In this document: positions 43,898 to 52,581 of the stretch, piece by piece | Numbering within the stretch: position 1 is the first letter of the stretch | How the letters are laid out: every line of letters begins with the position of its first letter | NCBI RefSeq assembly: GCF_001514065.1 | Contig: NZ_KQ948433.1 | Coordinates: forward strand, 360,695-424,694 | Direction of reading: 5' to 3' | From: Streptomyces antibioticus | GTDB lineage: Bacteria; Actinomycetota; Actinomycetes; Streptomycetales; Streptomycetaceae | DNA: 64,000 nt | Program-made: the position numbers and the translations under genes | Notes under the pieces: model-generated | What the model saw: only the letters and a program-made list of their open reading frames with translations | Database searches by the model: none | What the model was told of the DNA's origin: nothing

Positions 43898-46138
43898 ATG
43901 AGCACAACCCACCCAGCAGCGCCGTCCTGGCCGCACTGCGCACACGGTGCAGACCCGGCCGCCGATCCCATCGGCTGCCGCGGCATCCACGTCGCCGGCC
44001 ACACCGCATGCCTCGCCCACCTAGCTGACACCGACCGCGACGCCTACCTAGCTGGTCTGGCTCCCGGCGCCAGCATCGACCACCGGGGCACCACCTTCAC
44101 CGATGCCCTCCTCACTGCCCTACTCGACGCCCTCCGTGACCCCTTAACCGGTAACGCCCGTTTAGGGACCGCCGTGTTCGGGTCGGCGACCTTCAAGGGC
44201 GACACCCGTTTCGAATTGGCGACCTTCGAGGCCGACGCTGTGTTCGAGTCGGCGACCTTCGAGCGCACCGCCGGGTTCAGGTCGGCGGCCTTCGAGCGCA
44301 CCGCCTGGTTCGAGTGGGCGACCTTCGAGGGTGACGCTCGGTTCGGGTCGGCGGTCTTCAAGGGCGACGCCGCGTTCGGATCGGCGACCTTCAGCACCGC
44401 CGTGTTCGGGTTGGCGACCTTCGAGGGCGACGCCGTGTTCGGGTTGGCGACCTTCGAGGGTGACGCTCGGTTCGGGTCGGCGGTCTTCAAGGGCGACGTC
44501 GAGTTCGGATCGGCGACCTTCAGCACCGCCGTGTTCGGGTTGGCGACCTTCGAGGGCGACACCCGGTTTGAGTCGGCGACCTTCGAGGGCGACACCCGGT
44601 TTGAGTCGGCGACCTTCGAGGGCGACGCCTGGTTTGAGTCGGCGACCTTCAGCACCGCCGTGTTCAGGTCGGCCACCTTCGAGGGCACCGCCGGGTTCGA
44701 GTCGGCGACCTTCAAGCACACCGCCGTGTTCGAGTCCGCGACCTTCAAGGGCGACACCCGTTTCGAATTGGCGACCTTCGAGGGCGACGCCGAGTTCCGG
44801 TCGGCGACCTTCAAGGGCGACGCCGAGTTCGGATCGGCGACCTTCAGCACCGCCATGTTCGGGTTGGCGACCTTCGAGGGCGACGCCTGGTTTGCGTCGG
44901 CGACCTTCAGCACCGCCATGTTCGGGTTGGCGACCTTCAAGGACGACGCCGAGTTCCGGTCGGCGACCTTCAAGGGCGACGCCGAGTTCCGGTCGGCGAC
45001 CTTCGAGCGCACCGCCGTGTTCGAGTCCGCGACCTTCTTGACGGCCGACCAGTTCGGGCCTTTGCGGTGTGCTGGGCGGCTTGTGCTGTCCGGCGCGATG
45101 TTCGGCAGCCCGGTGACCCTCTCGATCGCTGCGCGCCGGGTGGAGTGCCGTCGCACCCGCTGGTCATCGACAGCGGAGCTCCGCCTGCGCTATGCCACGG
45201 TGGACTTCGCGCATGCCGTGTTCGAGTACCCCCTCACGATCGCCGCCGAGCCGGACCCGTTCGTACTCAACAACGGCCAGCCACTCGCCGAGGATCTCTT
45301 TCCGAGCGCGTACAACCCCGGGGTGCGGGTGGCGTCGCTGCGCGGAGTGGACGCAGCCCATCTGGTCCTGGCCGACCTCGATTTGTGGGAATGCCTGTTC
45401 ACCGGCACGGTCCACCTGGACCAACTCCGCCTGGAGGGGGCCTGCACGTTCAACACCGCACCGCCCGCCGTGCACTGGCGGCGCTGGCGGCCCGTGCGGT
45501 TCACCGAGCGCCGCGTCCTGGCCGAGGAACACCACTGGCGCGCCAGCCAGCCGGGAGCAGTGCCGGGCTGGGTTCCCGGTACCGGGCGGGCCGCCGGGCC
45601 GCTGCAACTGGCGCCGGTGTACCGGGCGCTGCGCAAGGCATTCGAGGACGGCAAGCACGAGCCAGGGGCGGCGGACTTCTACTACGGGGAGATGGAGATG
45701 CGCCGCCATGCCGACGACATCCCCCGCAGTGAACGAGGGCTGCTGAGCGCCTACTGGGCACTGTCCGGCTACGGCCTGCGCGCCTCCCGCGCGTTGGCCT
45801 GGCTCGGCGCCGCCATGCTCGTCACCATCCTGCTGCTCGTGGCCTTCGGCCTCGCCCAGGACACCCCGAAACAGACCGCGACCGGCACCGTCCCGGCCGG
45901 CGGCGGCACGGTCACCTTCGAGATCGACCAAGACGATCCACAGAACCCCACCGGCAACCGGTTCACCGGCGAGCGCTTCGAGAAAGCCCTGAACGTCACG
46001 CTGAACTCGGTGGTGTTCCGCGCCTCCGGACAGGACCTGACCACCGCCGGCACCTACATCGAGATGACCTCCCGCCTGACCGAACCCGTTCTCCTCGGCC
46101 TGGCCGTCCTCGCCATCCGCAACCGCGTCAAACGCTGA
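43898..46138 (+). CDS. large pentapeptide-repeat protein with C-terminal membrane domain
   Basis: 746 residues from the ATG at 43898 (GGAG 10 bases upstream; the GTG at 43883 is an alternative). Residues 1-85 form a Cys/His-containing head (HCAHGADPAADPIGCRGIHV). Residues about 88-390 are some 50 phenylalanine-centred coils alternating 5- and 6-residue steps (SATFEGDARF; ATFSTAVF), the Pentapeptide_3-like right-handed quadrilateral helix. After a linker (400-620) come two hydrophobic segments (LAWLGAAMLVTILLLVAFGL; LLGLAVLAI near the end) bracketing a pore-like loop. Cys-rich head, beta helix and ion-channel-like end suggest a sensor or effector at the membrane; no function known. Confidence 0.88.
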   Translation: MSTTHPAAPSWPHCAHGADPAADPIGCRGIHVAGHTACLAHLADTDRDAYLAGLAPGASIDHRGTTFTDALLTALLDALRDPLTGNARLGTAVFGSATFKGDTRFELATFEADAVFESATFERTAGFRSAAFERTAWFEWATFEGDARFGSAVFKGDAAFGSATFSTAVFGLATFEGDAVFGLATFEGDARFGSAVFKGDVEFGSATFSTAVFGLATFEGDTRFESATFEGDTRFESATFEGDAWFESATFSTAVFRSATFEGTAGFESATFKHTAVFESATFKGDTRFELATFEGDAEFRSATFKGDAEFGSATFSTAMFGLATFEGDAWFASATFSTAMFGLATFKDDAEFRSATFKGDAEFRSATFERTAVFESATFLTADQFGPLRCAGRLVLSGAMFGSPVTLSIAARRVECRRTRWSSTAELRLRYATVDFAHAVFEYPLTIAAEPDPFVLNNGQPLAEDLFPSAYNPGVRVASLRGVDAAHLVLADLDLWECLFTGTVHLDQLRLEGACTFNTAPPAVHWRRWRPVRFTERRVLAEEHHWRASQPGAVPGWVPGTGRAAGPLQLAPVYRALRKAFEDGKHEPGAADFYYGEMEMRRHADDIPRSERGLLSAYWALSGYGLRASRALAWLGAAMLVTILLLVAFGLAQDTPKQTATGTVPAGGGTVTFEIDQDDPQNPTGNRFTGERFEKALNVTLNSVVFRASGQDLTTAGTYIEMTSRLTEPVLLGLAVLAIRNRVKR
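44163..45042 (+). repeat. tandem coding repeats, mostly 33-bp units
   Basis: DNA units such as TTCGGGTTGGCGACCTTCGA and GAGGGCGAC recur with little change about 27 times, with 30-bp variants where GGCGAC is replaced by AGCACC. Near-identity at the DNA level suggests recent expansion or ongoing slippage. The repeats produce a long open frame on the opposite strand (44044-45156) that is an artefact. Confidence 0.85.
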
Positions 46139-46640
46139 CAGCCCCGCCACCGTGAAGGGTGTGGCTCACCGGCCCGGCACGTAGAATCAAACTCGCGTTC
46201 GAGACAGAAAAGCCCAGCTCAGCCCCCCTGCGAAATCTGCAGCCCCCCGGTGGACCCCCCGGCAGATCTCGCAGGGGATGGGGGTGCGAAATCTGCACCC
46301 CTTCTCCTTCCCTCTTCTAATCCCTCTTCTCTCTCTCCTGTCTCTGGCGACGCGGGAGGCGGTGAGATCGGGAAGGGCGAGAAGTGCCCCCGCTGCCACC
46401 CCGACCGGTGCTCTTCAGCGCAGCAGCCGACCGGGGCCCCTCTGTTCTAGGTTCACAAGCGCCCTCAATGCCCGCTGCACGGCCGATTACCTGTCCTGGC
46501 GTCAATCCCCTCGCCAGGAAGGCTGATCGGCCCGCACAGCGCCACACAGGCGATCAAGGGAACCGAGCTGCAGAACGGGGCCCCGACCCACCCGCCCGGC
46601 GCTACCTTGGTGGTACGCCGCATCCCCGCTGGAGGCACCG
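46139..46640. other. intergenic region with inverted repeats and a pyrimidine tract
   Basis: Holds the hairpins at 46224-46299 and a C/T-rich tract (46300-46345). No gene recognised. A minus-strand ribosome site is not evident for any open frame. Confidence 0.5.
46224..46299. repeat. three copies of a GCGAAATCTGC-type palindrome arm
   Basis: CCCCTGCGAAATCTGC (about 46225-46240) pairs with GCAGATCTCGCAGGGG (46262-46277) with one mismatch. A third copy, GGGGTGCGAAATCTGCACCCC (46280-46300), is itself self-complementary at its ends. Could be a terminator for the pentapeptide-repeat gene or a REP-like element. Confidence 0.6.
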
Positions 46641-46877
46641 ATGAGCGACCAGCCGGCACCCTCCGACGCCGCCGTCCGGCAGCCGCTGGAGCCCGCGACG
46701 GCCGATGCCGTACGTGCTGTCGCCGCGCAGACCCTGGCACGCGCCGACCAGTTCGCCGCAGTCCTCGAGGACATCGCTACCAACGGCCTGCCCTCCCCCG
46801 AGCACTGCACGCCCTGGGAGAAGCTCCGAGAGGCGCACCTCGCCCGGCTCACCGGGCAGAGGCCGGCCGTCGCCTGA
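46641..46877 (+). CDS. small protein, putative antitoxin of a RelE/ParE-like pair
   Basis: 78 residues, ATG at 46641 with GGAGG 6 bases upstream. Helical (ATADAVRAVAAQTLARADQFAAVLEDI) with a C-terminal PWEKLREAHLARL segment. Its stop overlaps the next start (TGATG). Antitoxin role inferred from order, size and coupling. Confidence 0.68.
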   Translation: MSDQPAPSDAAVRQPLEPATADAVRAVAAQTLARADQFAAVLEDIATNGLPSPEHCTPWEKLREAHLARLTGQRPAVA

Positions 46878-47140
46878 TGCCCTCTCACCACCGCGCCAGG
46901 ATCGTGTTCTCGGACGCGGCCGCGAAGCAACTGGAGGCCATCACCTCCGAGAGCGAGCTGCACGCCCTCGACCGCGCCTTGGTGGTCGTCAGCGTTGACC
47001 CCGAGGTCGGCGACCCGCTGCCCGCGACCGATGGCGCGCCCCTTCTCCGTCAGTACGTCGACGACGTCGAAGCCGTCCGGCTCCTGTACTTCGTGACCGC
47101 CCTGCGCACAGTCGTTGTCGTCGCCTACATCGAGGTCTGA
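46877..47140 (+). CDS. RelE/ParE-fold putative toxin
   Basis: 87 residues. The pattern HHRARIVFSDAAAKQLEAI, then DGAPLLRQYVDDVEAVRLLY and a final hydrophobic strand TVVVVAYIEV matches the beta-hairpin/helix/beta-sheet order of RelE/ParE/HigB-like toxins, with arginines R62 and R70 region as possible RNA-binding residues. Coupled to the upstream gene by TGATG. Family not firmly identified. Confidence 0.65.
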   Translation: MPSHHRARIVFSDAAAKQLEAITSESELHALDRALVVVSVDPEVGDPLPATDGAPLLRQYVDDVEAVRLLYFVTALRTVVVVAYIEV

Positions 47141-47172
47141 TTTCATCCAGTTCTCTACTCCGGAGCTTTGAC

Positions 47173-48453
47173 GTGGCATTTCTGGTGCGGCACGAAACGT
47201 GGGGAACCATCGACTCGACAGTTCCCGACCTCGGCTGCGGCAAGCCATGGGAGACGGTGCACCGAGCACGACCGGGTGCCCCACTAACCTGTCGCGAGTG
47301 CCAGCACCGCATGGTCCCGGTCCGCTCTTCCCGAGGCCTGCGCTTCTTCCGGCACGCGGCCCTAGCACCAAAATGCTCCATGACCGGAGGCGAGTCAATT
47401 GATCACCACTTGCTAAAGCTTGAACTCGCCCACGCAGCACGTGCCGCAGGATTTTTCGCAGAATACGAAGTTAGCGCTCATGATGGTTCGTGGCGTGCCG
47501 ATGTAATGGCAACCAGCCCTGACGGGAAACAGCGTGTAGCACTTGAGGCGCAACTTTCCCCGATCCCGCCCGAGGAGATTCAGGCACGTACGACTCGATA
47601 TGAGGAGCACGGTGTCGCCGTCTGCTGGTTTGGTATCACTCCCCGACCATGGGTCGGAAGCGTTCCCTCGTTGCTGGTCAATCCAAACGGCGACAAGAGT
47701 AGCTGGGCAGTGAGCGCCGGTATAGCGCGTATTTCGAAACTTGACGAGCAGGCGTCATTCCAGCAGTGGACACCAGTTGGAGACGTATCACTGGCGGATG
47801 CTGTTGCATGGATCCTGAGCGGAAAGATGCAACCCCATAAACCCTTGTCTTTGGCGAAGTCAGTCCTCGACATCACAAATCGACAATGGCCATCCAGTTG
47901 GACAGGTTCAACGCTTCACCAATGGCATATATGGTGGACGGCCTCGCGGTATGCCGAGATTGATGCTCAGCAAGACCGCGAATATCGCGAGCAGATCAAT
48001 CTGGCGATGCTGCGCGCGGAATCTCCAATGAAGGCATTCCGCGCGCGTACGCAGATTGAGCAGATTTCCAGGCTGAAAAGCCTAGTATTGCAACAATTTA
48101 ACAATAATGCGACACGTTCGTCCGCTGACTTCCATATTCGCATCGACTCAAACTATGCAGACGGTCTAGCCTTCTACGGCTACCGTTGGAATGGTTCCGG
48201 GACGGGGCGAGACATCAAGCCCTTGGTGGTTGTCTGCCCCGACATACTTGGCGGAAGGCGCTGGGGAAATAATGTGCCTGTGGCTTTCCCCGCCACCTAC
48301 CGTGATCAACTAAGCGGGATAAAAGACGCATGGCTATTCGACCTTGAGCGGAATCTAATTTGGGCCGCCGAACCGAAGAGCTCTATCGTCTCCGCAGCTT
48401 TGGCTAGTTGGCAATCGGCCACAACTGATGATGAAGCCCTCCCTGAGCGATGA
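47173..48453 (+). CDS. CoiA-like competence/nuclease family protein
   Basis: 426 residues. N-terminal zinc-ribbon-like part (C40-x2-C43, FFRH 58-61, C68), then the CoiA nuclease core: DHHLLKLELAHAARAAGF, WRADVMA (D110) and VALEAQLSP (E125-x-Q127), which fits a PD-(D/E)xK active site. The long C-terminal half (from 150) has no recognisable domain. GC content and third-codon GC are clearly lower than in flanking genes, suggesting acquisition from outside. It follows the putative toxin gene by 32 bases. Streptomyces is not naturally competent, so a DNA-processing or defence role is more likely. Confidence 0.85.
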   Translation: MAFLVRHETWGTIDSTVPDLGCGKPWETVHRARPGAPLTCRECQHRMVPVRSSRGLRFFRHAALAPKCSMTGGESIDHHLLKLELAHAARAAGFFAEYEVSAHDGSWRADVMATSPDGKQRVALEAQLSPIPPEEIQARTTRYEEHGVAVCWFGITPRPWVGSVPSLLVNPNGDKSSWAVSAGIARISKLDEQASFQQWTPVGDVSLADAVAWILSGKMQPHKPLSLAKSVLDITNRQWPSSWTGSTLHQWHIWWTASRYAEIDAQQDREYREQINLAMLRAESPMKAFRARTQIEQISRLKSLVLQQFNNNATRSSADFHIRIDSNYADGLAFYGYRWNGSGTGRDIKPLVVVCPDILGGRRWGNNVPVAFPATYRDQLSGIKDAWLFDLERNLIWAAEPKSSIVSAALASWQSATTDDEALPER

Positions 48454-48479
48454 ACCAATTGGCCCCTCTGTGCAATGGT

Positions 48480-48512
48480 GGGCGCGACCCTTCCGGGGTA
48501 AGGGTCGCGCCC
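48480..48512 (+). terminator. perfect 13-bp hairpin after the CoiA-like gene
   Basis: Arms 48480-48492 (GGGCGCGACCCTT) and 48500-48512 are exact complements, loop of 7, 27 bases past the stop. No T-run. Confidence 0.8.
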
Positions 48513-48829
48513 GATAGGGCATCCGCCGACCGCGACCAGGAGCGAGGTGAGCGCCGGCTGTGGCCGCGCCGCAGCTGACTACCACGCAGCACCGCGGCAC
48601 TACCTCTGGACGGCTACTGGCAGGGGGGGCCAGCCGGATCGATGTCGACCGGGCACAGGACGTTGGACTCGAGCTTCGCCGAACCAAGCGCTGGCCGGAG
48701 GCGCGGTCACCGGTCCCCACTCCGGCCGCCAGCACCGCCGAACGGAAGTACTGGGGTCACCGACTGAGCGTGATCGCACATAGTCGAAAATCGCAAGCGA
48801 TCGGGAAGAAAGATCCCTACCATCGTTCC
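48513..48829. other. probable promoter region of the 48830 gene
   Basis: The downstream frame stays open back to 48560, but the composition of 48560-48830 (Arg/Pro/Thr-rich) is unlike the following gene, so it is treated as non-coding. An AT-rich patch (CATAGTCGAAAATCGCAA, about 48779-48796) may hold the promoter. Confidence 0.4.
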
Positions 48830-49744
48830 ATGCCAACAGACCAGTGGACTGAACTCGCTCATTCTCTGGACACGCTACGCAGTGCATTCGAGGACAGTTA
48901 TCGGATCTACCGAGGGCCTGTCCCCGGCTCACCAGCAGCGCAAGAGGCCGAGCAGGACATGCTTTCCGGGACCTGGGGAAAAACTCCCGCGAGAGACGCC
49001 AACACGGCACTGCTTCCTACAGTCCTTGCCGCTTTGGATCATCTAGACAGCCTAGGCATCCTCCTCAACTCTCCTAGAGGCGCCATTGCCTCTCACACCC
49101 TTGCTCGCGCGACTCTAGACATCACCCTTACCCCTTGGTTCCTACTGGAAGCAGGCATCGGAAGCCGTGAACGTGTTCGCCGGTATATGAACCTGCGGCT
49201 GCAAAGCCTCAAAGAACAATGCCATCTGGAAACCGGAGAAACACGAGATGTCCGGGACCATTGCGCCCAGAGAATCGCTGGCATAATTCAAGCAGCGGAA
49301 GTCTACGGCTTCGACGTGCATCGGAAACGAGATGAGAAGCGGCCACCCTATCTCGGTTCCCCTATGCCCAGCGCCACAAAACTATCCGCAGACATTATCT
49401 CCAGCAGCAACCCGAACCTCGGCCCCCTTTACTGGAGAGTCGGCTCATCTATCGCTCATGGACAACTACACGGCATCGCCCTATTCTTCGGCCCCATGAA
49501 CGGACCGGTGAGCCCCGCCCATGGCGACAGCGCTGTGTCTCTACAGACAAGCGCTAAGGAAACCGCGCAGAGATGCGCAGCAGCGCCACTTTCCATAATC
49601 GGGATGCTTACACGCTTGTATAAGCAATGGGGATGGGAACCCAAAGAATTTGGGATTGCCACGTCCCAGCTTTTGGCCACATGGCGACGGATTGCTATAG
49701 AGCCAACCGAGATCCCATCCACGTTTACCGCGGGCGGGATATGA
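48830..49744 (+). CDS. hypothetical protein with HEPN-like R-x6-H motif
   Basis: 304 residues from the ATG at 48830 (no good ribosome site; an earlier start is possible). Predominantly helical. Near residue 203 it reads YWRVGSSIAHGQLHG: an arginine, six residues, histidine, followed by Gly, in a helical region, as in HEPN ribonucleases and DUF5677-like relatives. No other known domain. Lower GC than neighbours. It is convergent with the 49870-50919 gene, which also ends in such a motif. Family assignment tentative. Confidence 0.65.
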   Translation: MPTDQWTELAHSLDTLRSAFEDSYRIYRGPVPGSPAAQEAEQDMLSGTWGKTPARDANTALLPTVLAALDHLDSLGILLNSPRGAIASHTLARATLDITLTPWFLLEAGIGSRERVRRYMNLRLQSLKEQCHLETGETRDVRDHCAQRIAGIIQAAEVYGFDVHRKRDEKRPPYLGSPMPSATKLSADIISSSNPNLGPLYWRVGSSIAHGQLHGIALFFGPMNGPVSPAHGDSAVSLQTSAKETAQRCAAAPLSIIGMLTRLYKQWGWEPKEFGIATSQLLATWRRIAIEPTEIPSTFTAGGI

Positions 49745-49869
49745 GTTGTCAGCTTAGCCAGAGAGGGCGCCGTGGGTTTTGAGAGCGCGAACGATGCTTG
49801 AAGTTCACTCGCCCGAGTGCTCACCCTCCCCGAGGTCCTGGATGTTCAACCACCTCAACAGCGAGTTCG

Positions 49870-50919
49870 TCAGCAGAAGAGCATGAAGCGCATAGTGCGG
49901 TTTGTAGGTGTCGGACCCACCCGGTGGGCCAGCATGTTCCGGTTAAATTTCGGGTCTGGGGGGTTCGGCAGCCAGTAACTATCGAACACCCCATCCAGGC
50001 CGTAAGTGGCCAACAGCAAGAGCAACTTGCCTGACGTGAAGAATTGCTCGCGCTCAACGTCACCGGAATACTGCCCAGCGATCTTCCCAGTCAGCAGGTG
50101 GCGCTTCTTGATTACTTGCTGAACGGCAAGCTGATCAAGAATGGCCTGTTGATGTTTTTCTAGAGCAGAGTCAAGAACGTTCACCGCAAGTGCGGTAGCG
50201 GCCTCAGTGTGACCGCCGCTCTCACATTCTGCGGCCTCAGCTGCAAATGAGGCCAGCTCTGCGATTTCTGGGTGATCAACCTGCCCTAGCGAATCGTCTA
50301 GGTCTTGAAGAATCACCGCCTTCTGCTCGCGCAAGACCTCCTGCCGACCGAGAGTATCCCCGGCTCGGAGCAAGAGCGTGACCACGTCACTGTTCGGAGC
50401 CCAAGCAACGGATAGCCGGTCTTCGTTGCTGACGGAGAGGAGTCGATACCACTGCTCTTCGTCAAGGTCCACGAGGTTGTCCGGCAGTAGTTCCGGAATG
50501 CTCGTCGCGCGACGCAGGGCTTCCGAAGTAAGCCACTCATGAACGTGCGGCGGGAAGAGCGTCCGGGTTCGCTCGGTGACAACGGCAGAAATGGACTCTC
50601 CCCATACTGGGGCAGCCAGTTGAATTGAGTTCATGCGAGCGAGGGCAGCAGAAGCCACGGATGCGGCACTTCCAGGCCCGGTAAGCCGCTGCAAGGCCGT
50701 ATCCATCCGTGGAGATGACCAGGATTGCGACGCGATCGCCTTCTCAATCATCCGCTCGCTTCGAAACAGGTCGTGATAGCGCTGTTCAATCTCCCTGGCG
50801 TAGCGGCTCGCAGACGAATCCCACCACGCTCGCCTCCTGCTCCTGGGAGGCTTTCGCGGCTTCTCGCCTTTGGAGTTATCGGTCCCGGACTCAGGAGGGA
50901 TGCCCATGAAACCGAGCAT
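49870..50919 (-). CDS. hypothetical protein with C-terminal HEPN-type R-x4-H motif
   Basis: 349 residues from the ATG at 50919 (AGAGGG upstream). The first 60 residues are basic (PRKPPRSRRRAWW). A long helical body follows, with an acidic middle (DLDDSLGQVDHPEIAEL), and the end reads DPKFNRNMLAHRVG: R327-N-x3-H332, the most typical HEPN endoribonuclease motif, placed close to the C-terminus as in AbiJ-like effectors. GC is low for this replicon. Role as an abortive-infection RNase is inference from the motif and island context. Confidence 0.7.
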   Translation of the reverse strand: MLGFMGIPPESGTDNSKGEKPRKPPRSRRRAWWDSSASRYAREIEQRYHDLFRSERMIEKAIASQSWSSPRMDTALQRLTGPGSAASVASAALARMNSIQLAAPVWGESISAVVTERTRTLFPPHVHEWLTSEALRRATSIPELLPDNLVDLDEEQWYRLLSVSNEDRLSVAWAPNSDVVTLLLRAGDTLGRQEVLREQKAVILQDLDDSLGQVDHPEIAELASFAAEAAECESGGHTEAATALAVNVLDSALEKHQQAILDQLAVQQVIKKRHLLTGKIAGQYSGDVEREQFFTSGKLLLLLATYGLDGVFDSYWLPNPPDPKFNRNMLAHRVGPTPTNRTMRFMLFC

Positions 50920-51122
50920 ATTTCCCTCTGCCGCCAAGGAGCAGGCGGGCAAGCTGCAGGATCGGGAAGCATAACCGTTCTGCCCTGATCCGCTGGAAGC
51001 TTGATCCGCCCGCCGCGCGGTCGACCTGCCCCTGCTGTTCGAGATGTGGGAGACCGAGACCATGGAAGCCATGGGCTGGGTGTACATGGGGCCTGAGGAA
51101 TCCGCCCCTTAACGACAGGCAC

Positions 51123-51524
51123 TCACCGGAAGACCAGCATCAGGAACCCGAACACGAAGCCGACTGCCAGCACGAAGCCGATGCAGCCGAGGCAACTGGG
51201 GCCCCGCGCGGAGAACTCGGGGTTTTGTCCTGGGTTTCGCCGCCAGCGGTCATAGATGTAGTCGTCCACCGTGTGCCTCCCGCCCGTCCCTTTTGAAGGT
51301 AGGGAGGCGAGAGCGCGGGTGGCTATGCGCTGGACGGCGTAGTTCAGGCGAAGGGCATTGTGATGCCGAGGTGGGTCAACGGCCATCCGATTGCTGAGTG
51401 CCTCCGCGATCACCCTCATGACTAGGAGCATCACCCGGGGCAGCTCCCGCAGGAACGGACAGCCGGCCTCTCGCGAAGCCAGCCGGGACTGATCGTTTCC
51501 AAGGGCAGGACCATCACCGGTCAT
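51123..51524 (-). CDS. hypothetical tail-anchored membrane protein
   Basis: 133 residues. A helical, His/Arg-containing cytoplasmic part (LPRVMLLVMRVIAEALSNRM, DPPRHHNALRLNYAVQR), then a single C-terminal membrane helix (CIGFVLAVGFVFGFLMLVF). The ATG at 51524 has a poor ribosome site (GAAGGG directly adjacent), so a downstream start is possible. No family recognised. Confidence 0.55.
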   Translation of the reverse strand: MTGDGPALGNDQSRLASREAGCPFLRELPRVMLLVMRVIAEALSNRMAVDPPRHHNALRLNYAVQRIATRALASLPSKGTGGRHTVDDYIYDRWRRNPGQNPEFSARGPSCLGCIGFVLAVGFVFGFLMLVFR

Positions 51525-51600
51525 CCCTTCGAGGACAGGGGCCAGCGCTGTTCCGGGGTGGCTTATCGCGGATGCGACCGCTGGCGGGCACGCTGAACGC

Positions 51601-51885
51601 GTGTCTCCCTTCTCTGTGTCCGTCGTGCTGCTGGTGGACGACGATTACATCCCCATCGAGGCGGAGTTCGGTGAACTCATGCCCGCCGAGGTTCCCCAGT
51701 GGGGCGGCCTGTTGCGAGGTGTTCCCCTACGGCTCGCGGGCGCGCTGCGGCCGGGCCGGCAGACCTGGCTGATCTGGCTGGATGGACGGGAACACGGCGT
51801 GCGGCTGGGCGGACAACCGCAGATGGACGGTGAGGGGCGGTTGATCGTGGCTTTTCTGGGTGAGGGAGCGCCACCGGCCCGCTAA
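51601..51885 (+). CDS. small hypothetical protein
   Basis: 94 residues from a GTG at 51601. Beta-rich: SVSVVLLVDDDYIPIEAEF, VPLRLAGALRPGRQTWLIWLDG, GRLIVAFLGEG. No catalytic motif, signal or helix. The ribosome site is not obvious, so the call rests on coding-like composition. Confidence 0.5.
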   Translation: MSPFSVSVVLLVDDDYIPIEAEFGELMPAEVPQWGGLLRGVPLRLAGALRPGRQTWLIWLDGREHGVRLGGQPQMDGEGRLIVAFLGEGAPPAR

Positions 51886-51996
51886 CAGGCCCAGCCGACG
51901 GCGGGGCAGCGGTCTGTCCCCGAGGCGGGGCAGGGGAGGGGCAGGATGCTGCCCTCGAAACGATCAGAAACCGGGAACGGGGCGGCCGAGGGGAAG

Positions 51997-52365
51997 TCAG
52001 TCGGCGGCGGCTTCGGCGACGGTCGGTCGTACCGTCAGCACGGTGTCGGCGCCGGTCAGTTCCAGGATGCGGGCCACCTGCGGGGAGGGCGCGGCCACAC
52101 GCAGGTCGCTCTGGCTGTTGGTGCGCAGGAGCAGGGTGAGGAACATTGAGTCGGCGAACGTCACCCCCGCCGTATCGACCACCACCCGCTGGTGTTTGCG
52201 CGCGGCGGTCTGCAGGGCCTCCGCGGCGGCGCCGGAGGTGTTGTGATCGAACTCGCCGCTGACGGCGATCACCCAGACGTCACCCAGCCCGTACTGCACC
52301 ACCGTGGGGGCACGATGTTCAGGTGAGCTCCCCGCAGGCGTGCCCGGTGCATCCTCGCCGCTCAT
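51997..52365 (-). CDS. STAS-domain anti-sigma factor antagonist
   Basis: 122 residues from the ATG at 52365. STAS fold: VWVIAVSGEFDHNTSGAAAEAL, VVVDTAGVTFADSMFLTLLL and a final helix. The phospho-acceptor region DSxxL is ADSMFL (S73), so regulation by a serine kinase of the RsbW type is possible. No kinase gene is adjacent. Divergent from an ANTAR-domain gene. Confidence 0.87.
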   Translation of the reverse strand: MSGEDAPGTPAGSSPEHRAPTVVQYGLGDVWVIAVSGEFDHNTSGAAAEALQTAARKHQRVVVDTAGVTFADSMFLTLLLRTNSQSDLRVAAPSPQVARILELTGADTVLTVRPTVAEAAAD

Positions 52366-52581
52366 GCACCTGATTATCCCCAGACCCAGCACCGCGGGCA
52401 GGGTCTTCTGGACCACGCCAAGGGAAAATGTGCCTGGTGGGCGGCGTGCGGGCGGGGGGCCCGGGCAGGCGGGCGGTATGAGGCCTCCCCAGGACCACGA
52501 CCGGTATGACCGTGTGCGAAAGTATGCCCCTGTGCGGTAGCTGATGCCGACGCCGACAGCCGCCGTACGGAAGATCAGACC

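Noticed and set aside
44044-45156. Long minus-strand open frame of 370 codons across the pentapeptide-repeat gene
   Set aside because: Its VADSN-type repeats are the reverse reading of the 33-bp coding repeats; the plus strand has the known fold, domains and start signals.
50990-51112. Plus-strand fragment reading AVDLPLLFEMWETETMEAM to a stop at 51112
   Set aside because: Looks protein-like but has a stop just upstream and no start; probably the tail of a lost gene, too short to annotate.
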